64,000 nucleotides of DNA from Phycisphaeraceae bacterium (GCA_020851465.1 JADZCR010000006.1:186001-250000), one strand, 5' to 3'. Shown: positions 26,552 through 36,148, counted from the first letter of the stretch. The notes: generated by a model from the letters alone, not told the origin. Numbers and translations are program-made.

Positions 26552-28408
26552 ATGCTTACGCAGATTCGTCGCGTTGGATTCTTGTCGGGTCTTGTGGTCC
26601 TGATGATGGGTTGGCCGACGTGGGCGAAAGAAACGGCACCAGCCCCGAAATCGCCGGTCTCTGCAACGCAACCGGCGGAGGCTGAGGTCTCCACCCCTCG
26701 TGTCGGATGGATTGATCTGACCGGCCCGATTCCTGACGCACCGCCCGGATTGGCGTGGGTCACCGAGGCCGATGCCGACCCCTCGCTTCGACATCTCACG
26801 CGGCAAATACGCCGTATCGCTGACGACAAGAAATATGCCGGCCTGGTGATTTGTCTCGATGAGCCGGAGCTTGAGCTTTCGCAGATCGATGAGTTGACAG
26901 AGGCGATCAGCCACGTCCGTCATGCCGGTAAGAAAGTCGTCTTTTTCGCTGAGCAGTACGACCTGCGCAGTTATCTCCTCGCCTGCGCGGGTGATCGGAT
27001 TTTATTGTTACCCAAAGGTCAGATTGAGTTGGCCGGCCTGAGCATGGAGGAAATCTACCTCACCGGCCTACTGGAAAAGCTCGGAGTAAAGGCGGACTTT
27101 ATTCAGGTCGGCAAATACAAGGGCGCCGCTGAGCCGCTCACGCGCGTCGGCCCCAGCGCAGAGTGGAGCGAGAATATTGACCGGGTACTGGATGATCTTT
27201 ACCAAAACATCGTCAGTCGCATTTCGACCGGTCGAGGCATGACTGCGGACGAGGTTGAGAAAGCCTTTGCCGATTGCTGGACGATGAGCGATGAACAATA
27301 CGTGGAGCGCAAGCTCGTGGATGCGCTGAGCGAACACACGCTGACGGACGAAACGGAAAAAATCTTTGGGGCTGCGTTTGTGTGGGAGGACATGCTGGAA
27401 GCGTCAGCGCCTGCCCAGACTGCGGGTAATCCCTTCGCGTTGCTCCAACTCCTGATGCAGGAGAACAAGGTTAAGACCAAGCGTGCGACGATCGCGGTCA
27501 TCAATGCTTCGGGGCCGATCAGCAGCGGAGACAGTGTCAGATCGGAAGGGGCAGGTCTTTTGGGTAGTGAAAGCATCGGCAGCAGAACGCTGGAACAGAC
27601 CTTCGACGAAGCCGCCGCTGATCCGAATATCAAGGGCATTGTGCTGCGGATTAATTCTCCCGGCGGCTCGGCACTGGCGAGTGAAGTGATCTGGCAGGCG
27701 ATGCGCGCTGCTGCTGATGAAAAGCCCGTGTGGGTTAGCGTTGGCCCTATGGCGGCCAGCGGCGGCTACTACCTCGCCTGTGCCGGCGAAAAAATCTACG
27801 TCGGGCCTGACAGCCTCATCGGTTCCATCGGTGTTGTCGGCGGGAAGATCACCCTCGGCGGACTCTATGAAAAGATCGGACTCAGCGTCCACCGGCGGTC
27901 ACGCGGGCCGATGGGGGATATGTTCAACAGCGTCGAGCCTTTCACCCCCGCACAGATCAAGTCCCTCGAGTCAGCGTTCAGGCGAACGTATGACCAGTTC
28001 GTTCAGCGGGTCAAGGCTGGCCGGGGGAATCGTGTCAAAAATATGGATGACGTGGCACAGGGCAGAGTCTTCACCGGACGACAAGCTGTGACCAATGGCC
28101 TGGCGGACCGCGTCGGTGGAATCGACACCGCGGTGCGTGACATGGCAAAGGAGTTGAACCTCCGCCCCGGCACGTACGACGTGGTCAACCTTCCCGCTCC
28201 GATGTCGCTTTCCGAATATCTGGAACAGTTCCTTGGCGGCATGGCGATGGCGTCGGCTCCGCCCGATCAGGCAGCGGTGCTCGCGCTGGCTCAGCAACTT
28301 CTGGGTACGCAACGATGGTCGGCGATCCGCGCATCCATGTCGGGGATGATGTTGATGGGAGATGAGCACGTGCTGACCCTGATGCCTTGCGTCATCGTGG
28401 TCAAGTGA
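26552..28408 (+). CDS. sppA: signal peptide peptidase SppA (S49)
   Basis: This 618-residue, tandem-type S49 protease has an N-terminal signal or anchor (LSGLVVLMMGWPTWA) and an ATQPAEAE linker. The catalytic lysine is in the N-terminal half (QVGKYKGAAEP) and the serine nucleophile in the C-terminal half (GPMAASGGYYLACAG), as in E. coli SppA. A C-terminal extension of about 80 residues goes beyond the usual fold. GGAG lies 6 nt before the ATG. It cleaves remnant signal peptides in the membrane. Oligomeric assembly is expected from the family. Confidence 0.93.
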   Translation: MLTQIRRVGFLSGLVVLMMGWPTWAKETAPAPKSPVSATQPAEAEVSTPRVGWIDLTGPIPDAPPGLAWVTEADADPSLRHLTRQIRRIADDKKYAGLVICLDEPELELSQIDELTEAISHVRHAGKKVVFFAEQYDLRSYLLACAGDRILLLPKGQIELAGLSMEEIYLTGLLEKLGVKADFIQVGKYKGAAEPLTRVGPSAEWSENIDRVLDDLYQNIVSRISTGRGMTADEVEKAFADCWTMSDEQYVERKLVDALSEHTLTDETEKIFGAAFVWEDMLEASAPAQTAGNPFALLQLLMQENKVKTKRATIAVINASGPISSGDSVRSEGAGLLGSESIGSRTLEQTFDEAAADPNIKGIVLRINSPGGSALASEVIWQAMRAAADEKPVWVSVGPMAASGGYYLACAGEKIYVGPDSLIGSIGVVGGKITLGGLYEKIGLSVHRRSRGPMGDMFNSVEPFTPAQIKSLESAFRRTYDQFVQRVKAGRGNRVKNMDDVAQGRVFTGRQAVTNGLADRVGGIDTAVRDMAKELNLRPGTYDVVNLPAPMSLSEYLEQFLGGMAMASAPPDQAAVLALAQQLLGTQRWSAIRASMSGMMLMGDEHVLTLMPCVIVVK

Positions 28409-28500
28409 ACGCAGCCTGTGTCGAGATAGGGATTGATCGCGTATCAGGTCAGGATTGAGGCACATTGCGCAGTGGTGTCTCCGGTACAGGCCGCAGCATC

Positions 28501-28529
28501 CGCACATGAATAGCGGAGTTCAATAAAAT
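28501..28529 (+). promoter_or_regulatory. promoter directly upstream of ispD (leaderless candidate)
   Basis: CGCACA (28501-28506), a 17-nt spacer, and TAAAAT (28524-28529) end exactly 6 nt before the ATG. The only GGAG is 17 nt from the ATG, too far to serve as a ribosome site. Confidence 0.4.
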
Positions 28530-28535
28530 CCATCC

Positions 28536-29363
28536 ATGAAGATCTCAGTGATACTTCCCGCAGCGGGTCTGGGTAAGCGTTTCGCCGACGCGGAAGGTCG
28601 GAATAAGATCGAGCTGGACCTCGCGGGTAAGCCGGTGTTTCTTCGCGCTCTGGAGTTGTTTCTCAATCGTCCAACAGTAGGGCAGATCATTCTTGCAGTG
28701 AACCCGGATGCTCTGGAAGACTTCCAGTTCAGGTGGGGTGACAAGCTGGCTTTTCATGGCGTGACGATCGTGGCTGGCGGGCGGGTGGAGCGATGGGAAA
28801 CAGTGCTGCGAGCTCTGGCTGCTGTCCGAGATGGCTGTACCCATGCTGCGATTCACGATGCGGCTCGACCGCTGACCAGCGCAGCACTGATCGACCGCGT
28901 GTTCGAGGCTGCGACCAGGTATCCAGCGGTGATCCCCGGCCTGCCAGTGGCCTCGACACTCAAACGCCTCGCGGATATGACATCGCCCTCCGACGCAGAC
29001 CCGCTCGATACGATCCTTGGCAGCGCAGGGGCGAAAAAAATCGAAGTCAAACAAGTGGTCGCAACGGTCGATCGTGCGGATCTGGTTGAGGTTCAGACAC
29101 CACAGATTTTTGAGCTCAGCTTGCTCAGGCGTGCGTATGAACCGCTGGTCTCCGGCAAGCGCGACGGCAGGGGCATCACCGACGATGCCGGCCTCGTAGA
29201 AGCTCTGGGCGAGACGGTCCATGTGGTGGCGGGGGAGTCCACGAATCTGAAAATCACACGACCTGAAGATCTCAAGCTCGCCCAAGCCTACATCGCCGCC
29301 AATGAACAGAAAACCGTCTCAGCCGTGGCGAAAAAGCGGTTATTCAAAGATGAAGACGATTAA
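28536..29363 (+). CDS. ispD: 2-C-methyl-D-erythritol 4-phosphate cytidylyltransferase
   Basis: This 275-residue protein has the IspD nucleotide-binding motif PAAGLGKRF and KPVFLRALE at the N-terminus, the IHDAARPL block near residue 108, a VQTPQIF segment near residue 189, and the ITDDAGLVEALG block. It catalyses the CTP-dependent step of the non-mevalonate isoprenoid pathway. A loop of about 20 residues around PSDADPLDTILGSAG is longer than in E. coli IspD. Partner genes (ispF) are not seen. Confidence 0.95.
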   Translation: MKISVILPAAGLGKRFADAEGRNKIELDLAGKPVFLRALELFLNRPTVGQIILAVNPDALEDFQFRWGDKLAFHGVTIVAGGRVERWETVLRALAAVRDGCTHAAIHDAARPLTSAALIDRVFEAATRYPAVIPGLPVASTLKRLADMTSPSDADPLDTILGSAGAKKIEVKQVVATVDRADLVEVQTPQIFELSLLRRAYEPLVSGKRDGRGITDDAGLVEALGETVHVVAGESTNLKITRPEDLKLAQAYIAANEQKTVSAVAKKRLFKDEDD

Positions 29364-29681
29364 GCAGGGCGGCTAAAGACTGGATTTTTCGATGTGATCC
29401 CATCGTTCTCGTCAGGTGACGATCTTTCCACGATCGCTTTGATGCGGGGGAGAGGGGTACCGGCGGAATGGTATTTTTACACCCCCCTTTTTATTTTTTG
29501 AGATTCACGTTAAACTACACTTCGGTTGGTTCGTCGGACGAGTCAGGTATGCCATCCTCATTTCAGATGCCGCGCCCGAGTCTCTCCCTCCTTCCACCTT
29601 CCTGGGCCAGAACGTCGGCCTCTTTCGGCAGTGACCCGGAAAGCAACAACAGGGTCGGATCGCCCAGTGATAGGAGATGCC
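29364..29681 (+). other. long intergenic leader of the RRM gene
   Basis: This 318-bp region contains a T-rich stretch (about 29473-29500) followed by TAAACT at 29513-29518, a possible -10, which would give a leader of about 155 nt. Long leaders are common for RNA-binding and cold-shock genes. I see no hairpin terminator and no ORF with a ribosome site. Confidence 0.3.
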
Positions 29682-30059
29682 ATGGGCAAGAAGTTGTACG
29701 TCGGGAATCTGTCATACAAGGTTTCGAGTTCTGACCTCGAACTGCTGTTGTCGCAGTTCGGCAAGGTTGAGAGCGCTGAGGTCATTCAGGACCGCGAGAC
29801 CGGTCGGAGCAAAGGCTTCGGCTTTGTGGAAATGAGCACGGACGAGGAAGCGCAAGCCGCAATCGCCGCGCTGTCAGGCAAGGAGCACGATGGCCGCGCT
29901 CTGACCATCAACGAAGCACGTCCGCGTGAACCGCGGGGCGGCGGGTTTGGTGGCGGTGGCGGCGGCGGTCGTGGCGGCTACGGCGGCGGTCGTGGGGGTG
30001 GCGGCGGCGGCAGCCGCGGCTACGGTAACGATCGCGGCGGCGGTCGTGATCGGTATTGA
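29682..30059 (+). CDS. glycine-rich RNA-binding protein (RRM)
   Basis: This 125-residue protein starts at the ATG at 29682, which has AGGAG 5 nt upstream. The frame is open upstream to 29526, but the extension is not conserved-looking. One RRM domain spans about residues 3-82, with RNP2 ([10 protein letters not shown]) and RNP1 ([10 protein letters not shown]). A tail of Gly/Arg/Tyr repeats follows (about residues 88-125). Such proteins are common in cyanobacteria and planctomycetes and act as RNA chaperones, often cold-induced. A strong terminator follows at 30121. Confidence 0.95.
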   Translation: MGKKLYVGNLSYKVSSSDLELLLSQFGKVESAEVIQDRETGRSKGFGFVEMSTDEEAQAAIAALSGKEHDGRALTINEARPREPRGGGFGGGGGGGRGGYGGGRGGGGGGSRGYGNDRGGGRDRY

Positions 30060-30120
30060 GTTTCTCATTCCGCGCCCGTTCGCGGAATCGACAACTCAAA
30101 ACGCAGTTTGAGATTACAAA

Positions 30121-30148
30121 ACCCCCGGCAATAGTCGGGGGTTTTTTA
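30121..30148 (+). terminator. rho-independent terminator of the RRM gene
   Basis: A perfect 7-bp stem ACCCCCG/CGGGGGT with an 8-nt loop is followed by a T-run. It lies about 60 nt after the stop of the RRM gene. Confidence 0.85.
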
Positions 30149-30211
30149 TTTTCAGCAAAGCATTTCCGTTGGTGTAAAGTTCCGGGTAAACAGCGTCAGA
30201 CCTCCGGCGGA

Positions 30212-30604
30212 TTAGTTCGCCATGAGTTCGATGGCTCGTATTCCCATCCACAGAGCCGCGACGCCGACCGCAAGGCTCAGGGAGACATACGCCGCCGCGA
30301 TGCCGTATTCGCCGCGTCGCAGCAGGAGTGTGGTTTCCAGACCGAAAGCCGAGTAAGTTGTGAATCCGCCGAGAATCCCCGTGAACAGAAAGGTTTTGCC
30401 TTGCTCTGAGAACAGCCCGTATTTTTCAGCCAGTCCAGTAAGCAAGCCCGCTGCGAGGCAGCCCAGAATATTGATGACAAAGGTCGATACGGGAAACCGC
30501 GCGTTTTCGGAATGATGCAGCACCCATCCGCCAAGCGCATACCGCATGATGGCACCCAGCCCGCCACCCAGCCCGACAAGTCCGACGAGGAAGATTTGAT
30601 TCAT
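30212..30604 (-). CDS. crcB: fluoride channel CrcB/FluC
   Basis: This 130-residue protein starts at the ATG at 30604, with GGGAG 7 nt upstream (the open extension to 30655 would overlap the upstream gene). It has four membrane helices with the Fluc signature GGGLGAIMRYALG at the N-terminus and the GFTTYSAFGLET block around residues 71-82. It exports fluoride as a dimer. The gene follows an aminotransferase with a gap of 37 nt, so the two are likely co-transcribed. No fluoride riboswitch fits in that gap. Confidence 0.93.
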   Translation of the reverse strand: MNQIFLVGLVGLGGGLGAIMRYALGGWVLHHSENARFPVSTFVINILGCLAAGLLTGLAEKYGLFSEQGKTFLFTGILGGFTTYSAFGLETTLLLRRGEYGIAAAYVSLSLAVGVAALWMGIRAIELMAN

Positions 30605-30641
30605 CGCAAAACTCCCGCACAGATGCGGAGCAGGACAGGCC

Positions 30642-31532
30642 TCACATTGTTTCACGCGTGATCAATTCCAACAGGCCGGTGCGAAGACGTCTGGTGGTCT
30701 GACCGACCTGTCCGTTGCTGATCGCCTTTTTTTCCACTCGCGTCACCGGCAATACGAGCCAGCTTGAATTGGTCAGAAATACTTCATCGGCATCGAGCAG
30801 GTCGGGCACGCTGAGCATCCGCCGCTCGATGGGAATGTCGAGTTCTCTCGCCAGTTCGACCACCGCTGCGCGGGTGATTCCCGGCAGAACCGGTGCCGGC
30901 AGGGAACCCTGCGTCTCCTCACCACGGGCAAAGGGTGTCAGGAGCTTGCCGTCTCTAACGAGGAAGATATTGCTGATCGCGCCGCCAGCCAGGTGATTCG
31001 ATACGTTCAGCCAGATCGCCTCACCTGCACCTGCCGACGCCGCCTGACGCAATGTTCGCAGTCGCCCCCAATAGGAGAGCGTCTTGTGCCCCGCAAGCGG
31101 ATCAAAGGGGTTGGCTGCAGGCGGGGCGATCAACGCCATCACGCCGTTTTCAAAGTAAGCAGGGTCGTATCTAGTCGGCGGTTGAGCCGCGACCAGTACC
31201 GTTGGTTCCGGCGGCGTGGAAGGAGCGTCCTTGCGGAGCAGCGAGATCGCGCCGGCAGTCACGGTCAGGCGGATTCTCGCGTCCGTCAACTCGTTATGAG
31301 CGATGGTCTGCTCGACCGCCCGCTGGAGACTTTCCAGATTCAGTTCACGCGCCAAGCCGAGGTCGTGCGCGCTTTTCTGAAGCCGTTGCAGATGCGGAAC
31401 GATGCGGAATACCTTGCCGTGAAAGGCAGCCATCGTTTCAAAAAGCCCCACCGAGTGCTGAAAACCAGCATCTTCGACGCTGATGGCAGCTTCCGCCGCG
31501 TCGAGCATCTGACCGTTGAGATAGACATCCAT
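30642..31532 (-). CDS. class IV PLP aminotransferase / aminodeoxychorismate-lyase-like
   Basis: This 296-residue protein has fold-type IV features: early VYLNGQML and GFQHSVGLFETMAA, the PLP lysine in GHKTLSYWGRL (K150), and a SNIFLV segment (S187-N188). At the position where most relatives have Glu before G-x-x-SN, this protein has Gly183. Either an altered reaction or divergence is possible. Candidates are branched-chain aminotransferase, D-amino-acid aminotransferase or 4-amino-4-deoxychorismate lyase. The sequence does not decide. It is the first gene before crcB and has no Shine-Dalgarno sequence. Confidence 0.85.
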   Translation of the reverse strand: MDVYLNGQMLDAAEAAISVEDAGFQHSVGLFETMAAFHGKVFRIVPHLQRLQKSAHDLGLARELNLESLQRAVEQTIAHNELTDARIRLTVTAGAISLLRKDAPSTPPEPTVLVAAQPPTRYDPAYFENGVMALIAPPAANPFDPLAGHKTLSYWGRLRTLRQAASAGAGEAIWLNVSNHLAGGAISNIFLVRDGKLLTPFARGEETQGSLPAPVLPGITRAAVVELARELDIPIERRMLSVPDLLDADEVFLTNSSWLVLPVTRVEKKAISNGQVGQTTRRLRTGLLELITRETM

Positions 31533-31538
31533 GCGATG

Positions 31539-31544
31539 AGTTTA
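31539..31544 (-). promoter_or_regulatory. -10 box directly upstream of the class IV aminotransferase (leaderless candidate)
   Basis: TAAACT on the minus strand ends exactly 6 nt before the ATG. A weak -35 TTGTGC lies 18 nt upstream of it. There is no ribosome site. Confidence 0.4.
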
Positions 31545-31664
31545 GAGTCATTCACTGCGGAAGCACAAAACCCGACCTTACTCCAGCGGTGACCTTGAGG
31601 TTTCTACACGCGGGGTGCAGGCAACTCCGGCTATTCGGTCAATGAGGGAGGAAACCTCTGGCGG

Positions 31665-31692
31665 TTGCTCTTTATCCAGCCTCATTTATAAT
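31665..31692 (+). promoter_or_regulatory. promoter of rpmE
   Basis: TTGCTC (31665-31670), a 16-nt spacer and a perfect TATAAT (31687-31692) place the transcription start near 31699, leaving a leader of about 50 nt. Confidence 0.5.
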
Positions 31693-31749
31693 GCGCGGCT
31701 CGACCTCGGTATCCAAGCCCCGGTCTTGAGAGAAATGGAGTCCGTCATC

Positions 31750-32007
31750 ATGCGTGAGAAGATCCACCCTAAGTATGTCGAATGCAAGGTTCGCTGTGCC
31801 TGCGGTAACGATTTCGTGACCCGCAGCACCAAGCCGGAGTTACACGTCGATATCTGCGCAAGCTGCCATCCGTTTTTTACGGGTAAGCAGAAGTTCGTGG
31901 ATACCGCCGGTCGAGTCGAAAAGTTCCAGAAGAAGTTCGCCGGCCAATACTTTGGCAAGCCGGCTGGTGGAAGCGCCAAGAAGGGCGACAAGGCAGCCAA
32001 GGCCTAG
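31750..32007 (+). CDS. rpmE: 50S ribosomal protein L31
   Basis: This 85-residue protein starts at the ATG at 31750 (GGAG 9 nt upstream). The L31 zinc-binding form is evident: CRCxC-like CACG near residue 16 and CASCHPF near residues 36-42, with the [21 protein letters not shown] core. A lysine/alanine-rich tail follows. A strong terminator separates it from prfA. Confidence 0.95.
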   Translation: MREKIHPKYVECKVRCACGNDFVTRSTKPELHVDICASCHPFFTGKQKFVDTAGRVEKFQKKFAGQYFGKPAGGSAKKGDKAAKA

Positions 32008-32026
32008 GCAGGTTGATGATTCATCG

Positions 32027-32078
32027 CAAGGTGCAAAGGTGCGGAGCGTCGCTCCGTGGCTTTGCACCTTGTTGTTTT
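32027..32078 (+). terminator. rho-independent terminator after rpmE
   Basis: A perfect 12-bp inverted repeat (CAAGGTGCAAAG at 32027-32038 with CTTTGCACCTTG at 32060-32071) encloses a smaller GGAGCG/CGCTCC-type hairpin and is followed by TTGTTTT. Confidence 0.85.
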
Positions 32079-32184
32079 CAGGATGGTCAACGCGAGATGC
32101 GATCATCTCGAATCGGAATCTCAAAACGGCTGCCAATCGAGTTCCGGCTGGATGGAAACCGCAGGGAGCCAAGGTGAGTCGCGG

Positions 32185-33273
32185 ATGGCCGAATCGTCTC
32201 CCAACCCGAAGCTGATCACCAAGCTCGATGCGCTGGCAGCACAGCACGACGAGTTGGAGCGTCAGCTCGTCGATCCGACAGTGGTCGTGGACCATCAGCG
32301 GGTGCGCGAGCTGTCGGTCAAACGAGCCTCGATGGCGGATCTCGTTACGCGATACCGTCGTTACCGCTCATTACGGCAACAACTGCAAGACAACGCAGCA
32401 ATCATCGGAGAGGCGTCAGACCGCGAATTGGTCGAGATGGCCCAGGCGGAGATGCCGTCGCTGGAGCAGGAATCGACGACATTGCTCGAACAGATCATCA
32501 GTGATCTGGTCACGGCGGACGACCGCTCGGTCGGCTCAGTCATTCTGGAAATTCGAGCGGGAACAGGCGGCGACGAAGCGGGTCTGTGGGCAGGCGACAT
32601 TTTCGATATGTACAAACGGTACGCGGCTCGGCGAGGCTGGGATGTTTCTCTGATGGATTTTTCGCCGGGAGATCACGGCGGCGTGCGAAACGTGATCGCG
32701 AACGTGCAAGGTCAGGGAGTGTGGCAGGGACTAGGCTATGAAGGCGGCGTCCACTGTGTCAAACGAGTCCCGGCCACGGAGGCGCAAGGCCGCATTCACA
32801 CCTCGACCGCGACCGTTGCGGTGCTGCCTGAACCGGAAAAAGTGCAGATCGACATCCCCGAAAGTGATGTCAAGATCGACATCACCACCGCGCAGGGACC
32901 GGGCGGCCAAAACGTGAACAAAGTCGCAACCGCTGTGAACATGGTGCATATCCCCACCGGGATCGAAGTGAGGATGCAGGAGTCCAAGAGCCAGCATCAG
33001 AATCGCGCCAAGGCATGGCAACTCCTGCGCACGCGGGTTTACGACCACTACCAGCGGCTCAAGGATGCCCAGCGCGCAGCGGAGCGGTCCAGAATGATCG
33101 GCAGCGGTGATCGCTCCGACCGCATCCGTACCTATCGCTACAAGGAGAGCGTGGTCGTCGATCACCGGCTGAACCTGTCCTTTCCGCTGCAGGCGACAAT
33201 GGATGGCGACCTAGACGCGATCGTGCAGGGATTGATCGATCAGGATCGATCGCAACGGCTGGCAGCTTTGTGA
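32185..33273 (+). CDS. prfA: peptide chain release factor 1
   Basis: This 362-residue protein starts at the ATG at 32185, preceded by AAGGTGA. The open frame further upstream overlaps the terminator of rpmE and is not coding. The stop-codon recognition motif PAT (in RVPATEAQGRIH) identifies RF1 (UAA/UAG) and not RF2. The catalytic GGQ loop (GPGGQNVNK) follows. The gene order rpmE-prfA is common in bacteria. The methyltransferase prmC, often next, is absent from the window. Confidence 0.96.
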   Translation: MAESSPNPKLITKLDALAAQHDELERQLVDPTVVVDHQRVRELSVKRASMADLVTRYRRYRSLRQQLQDNAAIIGEASDRELVEMAQAEMPSLEQESTTLLEQIISDLVTADDRSVGSVILEIRAGTGGDEAGLWAGDIFDMYKRYAARRGWDVSLMDFSPGDHGGVRNVIANVQGQGVWQGLGYEGGVHCVKRVPATEAQGRIHTSTATVAVLPEPEKVQIDIPESDVKIDITTAQGPGGQNVNKVATAVNMVHIPTGIEVRMQESKSQHQNRAKAWQLLRTRVYDHYQRLKDAQRAAERSRMIGSGDRSDRIRTYRYKESVVVDHRLNLSFPLQATMDGDLDAIVQGLIDQDRSQRLAAL

Positions 33274-33352
33274 AGCCGCTCTCTGATGAGGTGCTCCCCC
33301 TGGCGATTCTCCGTGGCGGCACTTCGGCTTAAGCAGGACGCGCCGGAGACCC

Positions 33353-33358
33353 GATAAC
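33353..33358 (+). promoter_or_regulatory. -10-like box before the 927-residue protein (leaderless candidate)
   Basis: GATAAC ends exactly 6 nt before the GTG start. The -35 is weak (TAAGCA). There is no ribosome site at a usable distance. Confidence 0.25.
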
Positions 33359-33364
33359 AAATGA

Positions 33365-36148
33365 GTGATCCAGCGGGTACACATCCTGCTCCGCGCTGTT
33401 TTTGCGCTCGTGCTGATCCTCAGCACGCTGTCAGCGGTTGTGCCTGCGCGTGGTCAGACGGTGAACGAAAGACTTGCTGCGTCGGATAGGTCTTCGCAGC
33501 AGGTTCAGGAGCGGCTTGTTGAACGCTTCGACTTCGAGGAACGCGAAAAGCAAAACTTCGAGGAATTACCCGTTCACTGGTTTCCGATCGGCCGCCGACG
33601 TCCGGACTCGGACGCCGGATTCTCTCGCTTCAAATTGCATCAGGAGTTGATGCGGCGACCCGGCTATCCCATCTACTGTGATGTCCGTTTTGACGACCGC
33701 GAAAAAACCAGCGGGAAAAACAGCCTCTATCTGGGACTCAACGGCGGCAGCGCGGGAGCGTTTCTGGAAGTCGGCTCCGTCCCTGTCGTACCCAACAGCG
33801 ACTACCTCATCACCGCCAACGTCCGCACGACCGTATTGGAACACGCGCGCGCTCGACTCGTCGCGTACTTCGTTGACGGCAAGGGACAGAAGATTCCGGA
33901 AAGCGTGTCCGAATCTCCTCTGACTCGATCCGACAACCGCTGGGACGCGCTGAGCGTCTCGCTCCGTGGAGATTTCGGTAAGGCTGCGTGGATCGGCCTC
34001 GAAGTGCAATTACTCCAGCCGCGCGAACAGCTCACGGAGCCGGCGACGAAACATCAGGTCGTCTATGAAGAGGTGCGGGGCGGAGCGTGGTTTGACGACA
34101 TCGCCATCTGGCAATTGCCGCATGTGATGGTCGAGACCCAGAGCCGCGTGAACATCATCCGCATGCCTGAACGGCCCAAGCTCTCGTTGCAGGTGCGTGA
34201 TCTGAGCGGACGGCAGCTTGATGCGATGGTCACGATTTACGACCACGCCATGAAGCCGGTCGTGACCACTCATCAGCCCGTGGGTAACGGTGCGCCGTCA
34301 GCGTGGAAAATCATCCCCGAATTACCCGGTTACGGCTGGTATCTGGTGGACCTGATTGTGCGTGAGCCGATGAGCACCGACGTGACACCGGTGGCGCGGG
34401 CGCAGACCGCGTTTCTCTGGCTCGACGATGAATCGCTGCTCTCGGTCACGGATGCGACGAAGTTTTCCATCTCCGCGGAGGATGTGAGCGACGAGGAACT
34501 GGACCTGCTGCCGATGTTCTTTGACCGCGCCAGGGTGGACTCGGCGATTATCAGCGCATGGTCACGACATTCCACGCTTTACAACCTTGAGGACCGTCAG
34601 GTACGCATCGATCACGTTTTGCAAGGTATGGCTCTGCGCGGGCGCGATGTCTCGCTGAGTCTCGCACCGGTGCCCGAAGACCTGGCGCGTTCACTGGATA
34701 TCGACCCTCAGAGTCCGCTGATGATGTTGACCAAGCCTCAGTCCGCGTGGATGCCTTATCTGGCACCGACCGTACTGCGTCATGGTCAGCGTGTGCGGCA
34801 CTGGCAGTGGGGCACGACACGCGATGCAGACCTTTTTTACATCCCCGACCTGCCCGCGGTGGTTGCGGAGGCGATCCTGGAGCTTCAAAGTCTGGCTCCT
34901 CAGCCGACATCTGTTTTACCCTGGCAGATCAATCAGGCCCGCCGGCCGGAGGTGTCGAGCGAAGTCAGCTACGCGCTGGATGTCCCCGCCTCCGTCGCGC
35001 CAGCCCAGATCAGCAAGTATCTGGAGCCTTGGCGGGAATCGCCCGTGCGGCCGTTGCGGCTGACGCTGCGCTCGCCCCGTGCCGATCAGGTGTCGCATCA
35101 GGCACGAGTGATCGACCTCACCGAGAGGATGCTCTACGCATGGGAGGTCGGGGCAACCGGCATGACGCTTGATCGACCGTGGGCGACGCTTGTCGATCGT
35201 CAGACTGTGATCGTGCCCGACCCGCTGGTGGGCGTTTACACGACCGTCGCGCATCGACTAGAAGGACGCCGTGTAGTCGGCCACCTGCCTTTAGGCGAAG
35301 GCCTTGAGTGTTTTATTCTCAATGGCCCGGCGGGGGGTATGCTCGTCGCGTGGAACCGTGCTGCCAGTGACGAAGATGCCGTGATCGATATGTACCTCGG
35401 CCCGTCTCCCGCTGTGACTGATGTCTGGGGCAACCGCGTAAAGGTCAAACTGACCGACGGCAGGCACAGGATCACGCTGGGCAAGACGCCGATTTTCATT
35501 GATGGAATTGATCCGTCACTGGCACTGTTCCGTGCGAGTTTCAAAATCGACGAACCCTTTATCGAGTCCACACAAACCACGCACGATCGAGGTATCACGA
35601 TCACCAACCCCTGGCCTCGCACGATCAGCGGCTCAATGCTGATTACCCAGCCGACGGATTGGCGTGTCGAACCGCGGAAAAGTTTCTTCTCCATCGCAGC
35701 AGGTCAGAGTTTTACCGTTCCGGTCCAGCTTTCTTTTCCTGTTTCAGAGGTTGCGGGAAAAAAGAAACTGGTGGCGCGATTCGATTTCCAGAGCGATCAA
35801 CATTACGTGGTTGATATCGCTGCGGACTTTGAGCTGGGACTTAAGGATGTGGACTTCGACGCTGATCTGTTGTTGGAACCCAATACGACTGGCGGCTCGG
35901 ATGCGGTGGTAACGCAGCTCATCACCAACAACGGCAACAAGGCGATCGCGCTCTACACCTTCGCTAATATGGCCGGTTTTCCGCGTCAGGAACGCATCGT
36001 CTCACGCCTCAAGCCGGGACAATCCATGGTGCGGCGATTCCGATTCGTTAACGGGGGAAACAAACCCGGCAGCGTGATCCGCGTCGGACTGCGGGAATCA
36101 AGCGGCCCGGCAGTCTTGAACAAAGTGGTGATCGTGCCTCAAAAGTGA
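33365..36148 (+). CDS. large exported protein of unknown function
   Basis: This 927-residue protein starts with GTG at 33365. It has an N-terminal signal (AVFALVLILSTLSAVVPA). A beta-rich region follows (about residues 100-300) resembling a carbohydrate-binding jelly roll, with FLEVGSVPVVPNSDYLITANVRTT-type strands. A long middle part follows, and the tail looks like Ig/PapD-type strands (ITNPWPRTISGSM, FFSIAAGQSFTVPVQ). This is the layout of planctomycete proteins that bind or degrade polysaccharide at the surface, but I see no catalytic motif. It has no operon partner: prfA ends 91 bp upstream and trpB is convergent. Confidence 0.8.
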   Translation: MIQRVHILLRAVFALVLILSTLSAVVPARGQTVNERLAASDRSSQQVQERLVERFDFEEREKQNFEELPVHWFPIGRRRPDSDAGFSRFKLHQELMRRPGYPIYCDVRFDDREKTSGKNSLYLGLNGGSAGAFLEVGSVPVVPNSDYLITANVRTTVLEHARARLVAYFVDGKGQKIPESVSESPLTRSDNRWDALSVSLRGDFGKAAWIGLEVQLLQPREQLTEPATKHQVVYEEVRGGAWFDDIAIWQLPHVMVETQSRVNIIRMPERPKLSLQVRDLSGRQLDAMVTIYDHAMKPVVTTHQPVGNGAPSAWKIIPELPGYGWYLVDLIVREPMSTDVTPVARAQTAFLWLDDESLLSVTDATKFSISAEDVSDEELDLLPMFFDRARVDSAIISAWSRHSTLYNLEDRQVRIDHVLQGMALRGRDVSLSLAPVPEDLARSLDIDPQSPLMMLTKPQSAWMPYLAPTVLRHGQRVRHWQWGTTRDADLFYIPDLPAVVAEAILELQSLAPQPTSVLPWQINQARRPEVSSEVSYALDVPASVAPAQISKYLEPWRESPVRPLRLTLRSPRADQVSHQARVIDLTERMLYAWEVGATGMTLDRPWATLVDRQTVIVPDPLVGVYTTVAHRLEGRRVVGHLPLGEGLECFILNGPAGGMLVAWNRAASDEDAVIDMYLGPSPAVTDVWGNRVKVKLTDGRHRITLGKTPIFIDGIDPSLALFRASFKIDEPFIESTQTTHDRGITITNPWPRTISGSMLITQPTDWRVEPRKSFFSIAAGQSFTVPVQLSFPVSEVAGKKKLVARFDFQSDQHYVVDIAADFELGLKDVDFDADLLLEPNTTGGSDAVVTQLITNNGNKAIALYTFANMAGFPRQERIVSRLKPGQSMVRRFRFVNGGNKPGSVIRVGLRESSGPAVLNKVVIVPQK

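Noticed and set aside
29526..29681. N-terminal extension of the RRM protein
   Set aside because: The extension is basic and unlike RRM proteins, and a strong AGGAG site lies just before the internal ATG at 29682.
30605..30641. Fluoride riboswitch before crcB
   Set aside because: Only 37 nt separate crcB from the upstream gene, too short for the known element, and its motifs are absent.
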